Source of the DNA: Methanobacteriota archaeon
GTDB taxonomy: Archaea > Thermoplasmatota > Thermoplasmata > RBG-16-68-12
Assembly (NCBI GenBank): GCA_005879045.1
Contig: VBLV01000030.1
Span: 1 to 6,724 of the forward strand
DNA length: 6,724 nucleotides
Direction of reading: 5' to 3'
Shown here: positions 4,851-6,724 of the stretch, piece after piece
How the letters are laid out: each line of letters opens with the position of its first letter
Numbering within the stretch: the first letter of the stretch is position 1
Program-made: the position numbers and the translations under genes
The notes under the pieces: model-generated
The model's database searches: none
The model's input: only the letters and a program-made list of their open reading frames with translations
Told to the model about the DNA's origin: nothing

Positions 4851-6724
4851 ATGTTCGAGGTCCGGGAGCGCGACGGGCTCGCCCGGATCGGGGTGCTCGA
4901 GACGCCACACGGCCGAGTCGCGACACCGACCCTCGCCCCCGTCGTCAACCCGAACCGGCCGATCATTCCTCCCCGGGACCTGGCCACTCGGTTTGGCGCG
5001 CAGATCCTGATCACGAACGCGTACATCCTCGGGAAGTCCCCGGGCCGGGACGCGATCGTCCGCGACGGCGTCCACAAGTTCCTGGGGTTCCCCGGGGCGG
5101 TCATGACGGATTCCGGGGCGTTCCAATCCCACGTGTACGGCGACGTCGACGTCACGAACGCGGAGGTCATCGCATTCCAGCGCGCGATCCACTCCGACTT
5201 CGGGACGATGCTCGACGTGTTCTCGGAGCCGGGTCACGATCACAACCGCGCCGCGAAAGACGTCGACGAAACGGTCCGCCGCGCGCAAGAAGCGGCCTCC
5301 CTTCGCGGCGACATGGCCCTGGTCGGCGCCGTCCAGGGCGGCCTCCATGCCGACTTGCGCGAACGCTGCGCCAGATCGGTGTCGTCCCTCGATGTGGCCG
5401 TGTGCGCGATCGGAGGCGTCGTTCCCCTCCTGGAGGCATACCGGTTCCGGGATCTCGTCCGCGTCATCATTGCATCGAAGAAAGGCCTCGATCCCTCGAA
5501 GCCGGTCCATCTGTTCGGCGCGGGCCATCCCCTCGTCTTCCCGCTCGCGGCCATCCTGGGGTGCGACCTCTTCGACTCCGCTTCGTACGCGAAGTACGCC
5601 CGCGCCGGTCGCATGCTCTTCCCCGACGGTACGCGCCGCGCGAGCGAGGTGCGCGAAAGCGGTTGCCTCTGTCCCGTTTGCACCACCCATCCCATGGAGA
5701 AGATTGCCGCCGAGGAGACCCTCCTCGCCGAGCACAATCTGCACGCGTGCTTCGGGGCGATCCGGGAGGTCCGCCAGGCGATTGTCGAAGGCGACCTGTG
5801 GGGGCTCGCGGAACGCCGAGCCCGGGCTCATCCGGCACTGCTCGACGCCCTGCGGGAGTTGCGTCGGCACAACGAATTCCTGGAAGAGTTCGAGCCGGTC
5901 TCCCGGCGTGGAGCGCTGTACTACGTCGGCCCGGAGACCGCGCACCGCCCGATCCTCCACCGGTTCCGGCGGAGGCTGGTGGAACGGTACGCCCCGCCTC
6001 CTGCGAAGGGCCTCCTCGTCTTCCTCGAGGGCGGCCGACCGTTCGCGGAGCGTCTCGCTCCCGTTGTCGACCAGGCCCTCCGGGTGGCGGACGTGCACAT
6101 CGCGGTGAAGTCGGTGTGGGGTCCGGTGCCCCTCGAGCTCGACTACGTCTGGCCGATGTGCCAGACGATCGTCCCGGAGACGCTGGACCTGGAGGCCCTC
6201 GAGGCGGCGGAAGTCTTCTTCCGCGAATGGGCCGCAGGGGCGGGATTCTCGTTCGGAATCCTCTGGGAGGGCGAGACGACTCTCGACGAACTGCGGAACC
6301 GGGCCCCCGGTGCCCGGACGGTCGATTGGAACACATTGCGGATCCGAGCCACGGCCGACTTCCAGTTCGGGCGCGGTGCGGCGGACGCGCTCTTGACCGG
6401 CACCCTATCTTACGTCACATCGAAGAACACGGGGAAGATTCGTAATGTCCACGTCAATGGCGAGCATGTTCTCTCCCTGCGCGCGGAGGACGGACTGTTC
6501 ACGCTGAAAGCCGCCGGTGCCCGCCGTCTGAGCAAAGCGTTCCCCGCCCCGAAGCTCCGGATCGTCGTCGATGAGGACGCCGTCCCATTCCACCGCGAGG
6601 GGAAGAATGTCTTCGCGAAGTTCGTGCGGGACGCAGATCCAGAGATTCGTCCGGGGGACGAGGCCCTCGTCGTCTCGCCGGCCGACGAACTGTGCGCCGT
6701 CGCGCAATCCACGATGAACCGACG
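4851..6724 (+). CDS. tgtA: Archaeosine tRNA-guanine transglycosylase, 3' end outside window
   Basis: Exchanges guanine at position 15 in the D-loop of archaeal tRNAs for preQ0, which is later converted to archaeosine. The frame is open from ATG 4851 to the window edge (624 codons), close to or slightly above the usual 580-650 residues, so only the tail is missing. Motifs: MTDSGAFQ with general-base D87, AVQGG (Q162-G164) and IGG for base recognition, LFDSASY with nucleophile D242, and a zinc site at C272, C274 and C277 with a later His (H295 or H298). Archaea-specific parts follow the barrel: a C2-type segment with ADFQFGRGAADALL (about 501-515), then a PUA domain starting at KLRIVVDEDAVPF (about 568) that binds the tRNA end. 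All catalytic residues are present. The start fits family length and the TATA-like patch about 25 bases upstream. The gene is divergent from the exonuclease gene. Confidence 0.97.
   Translation, partial: MFEVRERDGLARIGVLETPHGRVATPTLAPVVNPNRPIIPPRDLATRFGAQILITNAYILGKSPGRDAIVRDGVHKFLGFPGAVMTDSGAFQSHVYGDVDVTNAEVIAFQRAIHSDFGTMLDVFSEPGHDHNRAAKDVDETVRRAQEAASLRGDMALVGAVQGGLHADLRERCARSVSSLDVAVCAIGGVVPLLEAYRFRDLVRVIIASKKGLDPSKPVHLFGAGHPLVFPLAAILGCDLFDSASYAKYARAGRMLFPDGTRRASEVRESGCLCPVCTTHPMEKIAAEETLLAEHNLHACFGAIREVRQAIVEGDLWGLAERRARAHPALLDALRELRRHNEFLEEFEPVSRRGALYYVGPETAHRPILHRFRRRLVERYAPPPAKGLLVFLEGGRPFAERLAPVVDQALRVADVHIAVKSVWGPVPLELDYVWPMCQTIVPETLDLEALEAAEVFFREWAAGAGFSFGILWEGETTLDELRNRAPGARTVDWNTLRIRATADFQFGRGAADALLTGTLSYVTSKNTGKIRNVHVNGEHVLSLRAEDGLFTLKAAGARRLSKAFPAPKLRIVVDEDAVPFHREGKNVFAKFVRDADPEIRPGDEALVVSPADELCAVAQSTMNR

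Noticed and set aside
4756..4926. N-terminal extension of the exonuclease to 335 residues
   Set aside because: The added residues are Arg/Pro/Ala-rich, show no family similarity and would overlap the start of tgtA; the conserved region begins at the ATG at 4755.
3139..5010. A 623-codon open frame on the + strand spanning the receiver gene, winged-helix gene and exonuclease region
   Set aside because: It overlaps three well-supported genes in another frame or antisense, its product is Arg/Pro-rich without domains, and GC-rich DNA yields such long spurious frames.
4841..6445. A 534-codon + strand frame and a 424-codon - strand frame (4824-6098) over tgtA
   Set aside because: Both are out of frame with, or antisense to, a complete-motif TgtA; their composition is low-complexity Arg/Pro/Gly and no family is recognisable.

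Overview
The window looks like a high-GC archaeal chromosome, most likely Thermoplasmatota (Euryarchaeota in the older sense). Support: an archaeal-type archaeosine tRNA-guanine transglycosylase with a C-terminal PUA domain, a DUF835-like domain next to a response-regulator receiver, short winged-helix proteins of archaeal type, an archaeal TATA box (3061-3070), and gene starts with little or no leader. No rRNA, tRNA, CRISPR array or transposase is visible, and no gene-free stretch exceeds 300 bases.

Left part (1-3877, + strand) is a two-component signalling cluster. It begins inside a large cytosolic histidine kinase (PAS-GAF-PAS-HisKA-HATPase) whose start lies before the window. The kinase overlaps the start (1967) of a response regulator, but only about 25 residues of that receiver domain remain. 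It is then replaced by a foreign 0.2-kb block that is 94% identical to the 3' end of a winged-helix gene lying 1,672 bases downstream. After the block, reading resumes with the last part of a receiver domain, a DUF835-like domain and a winged helix (2221-3009). The regulator cognate to the kinase therefore looks broken, with its phospho-acceptor Asp missing. A new promoter (TATA at 3061-3070) then drives an intact stand-alone receiver (3101-3502) and a small winged-helix protein (3509-3877), probably a split response regulator: phospho-input and DNA-binding output on separate, co-transcribed genes.

Right part is housekeeping. On the - strand, 3919-4755 encodes a predicted DEDDy exonuclease of the YprB/RNase H-like family, convergent with the winged-helix gene. 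Divergent from it, 4851 to the window end encodes almost all of tgtA, which inserts preQ0 at position 15 of archaeal tRNAs as the first tRNA-level step of archaeosine synthesis.

The point most worth checking is the patchwork response regulator and its paired direct repeat. It is either a real recombination scar, with the repeat's divergence showing past selection as coding sequence, or a chimeric assembly of related sequences. I saw no convincing wholly new system beyond this.
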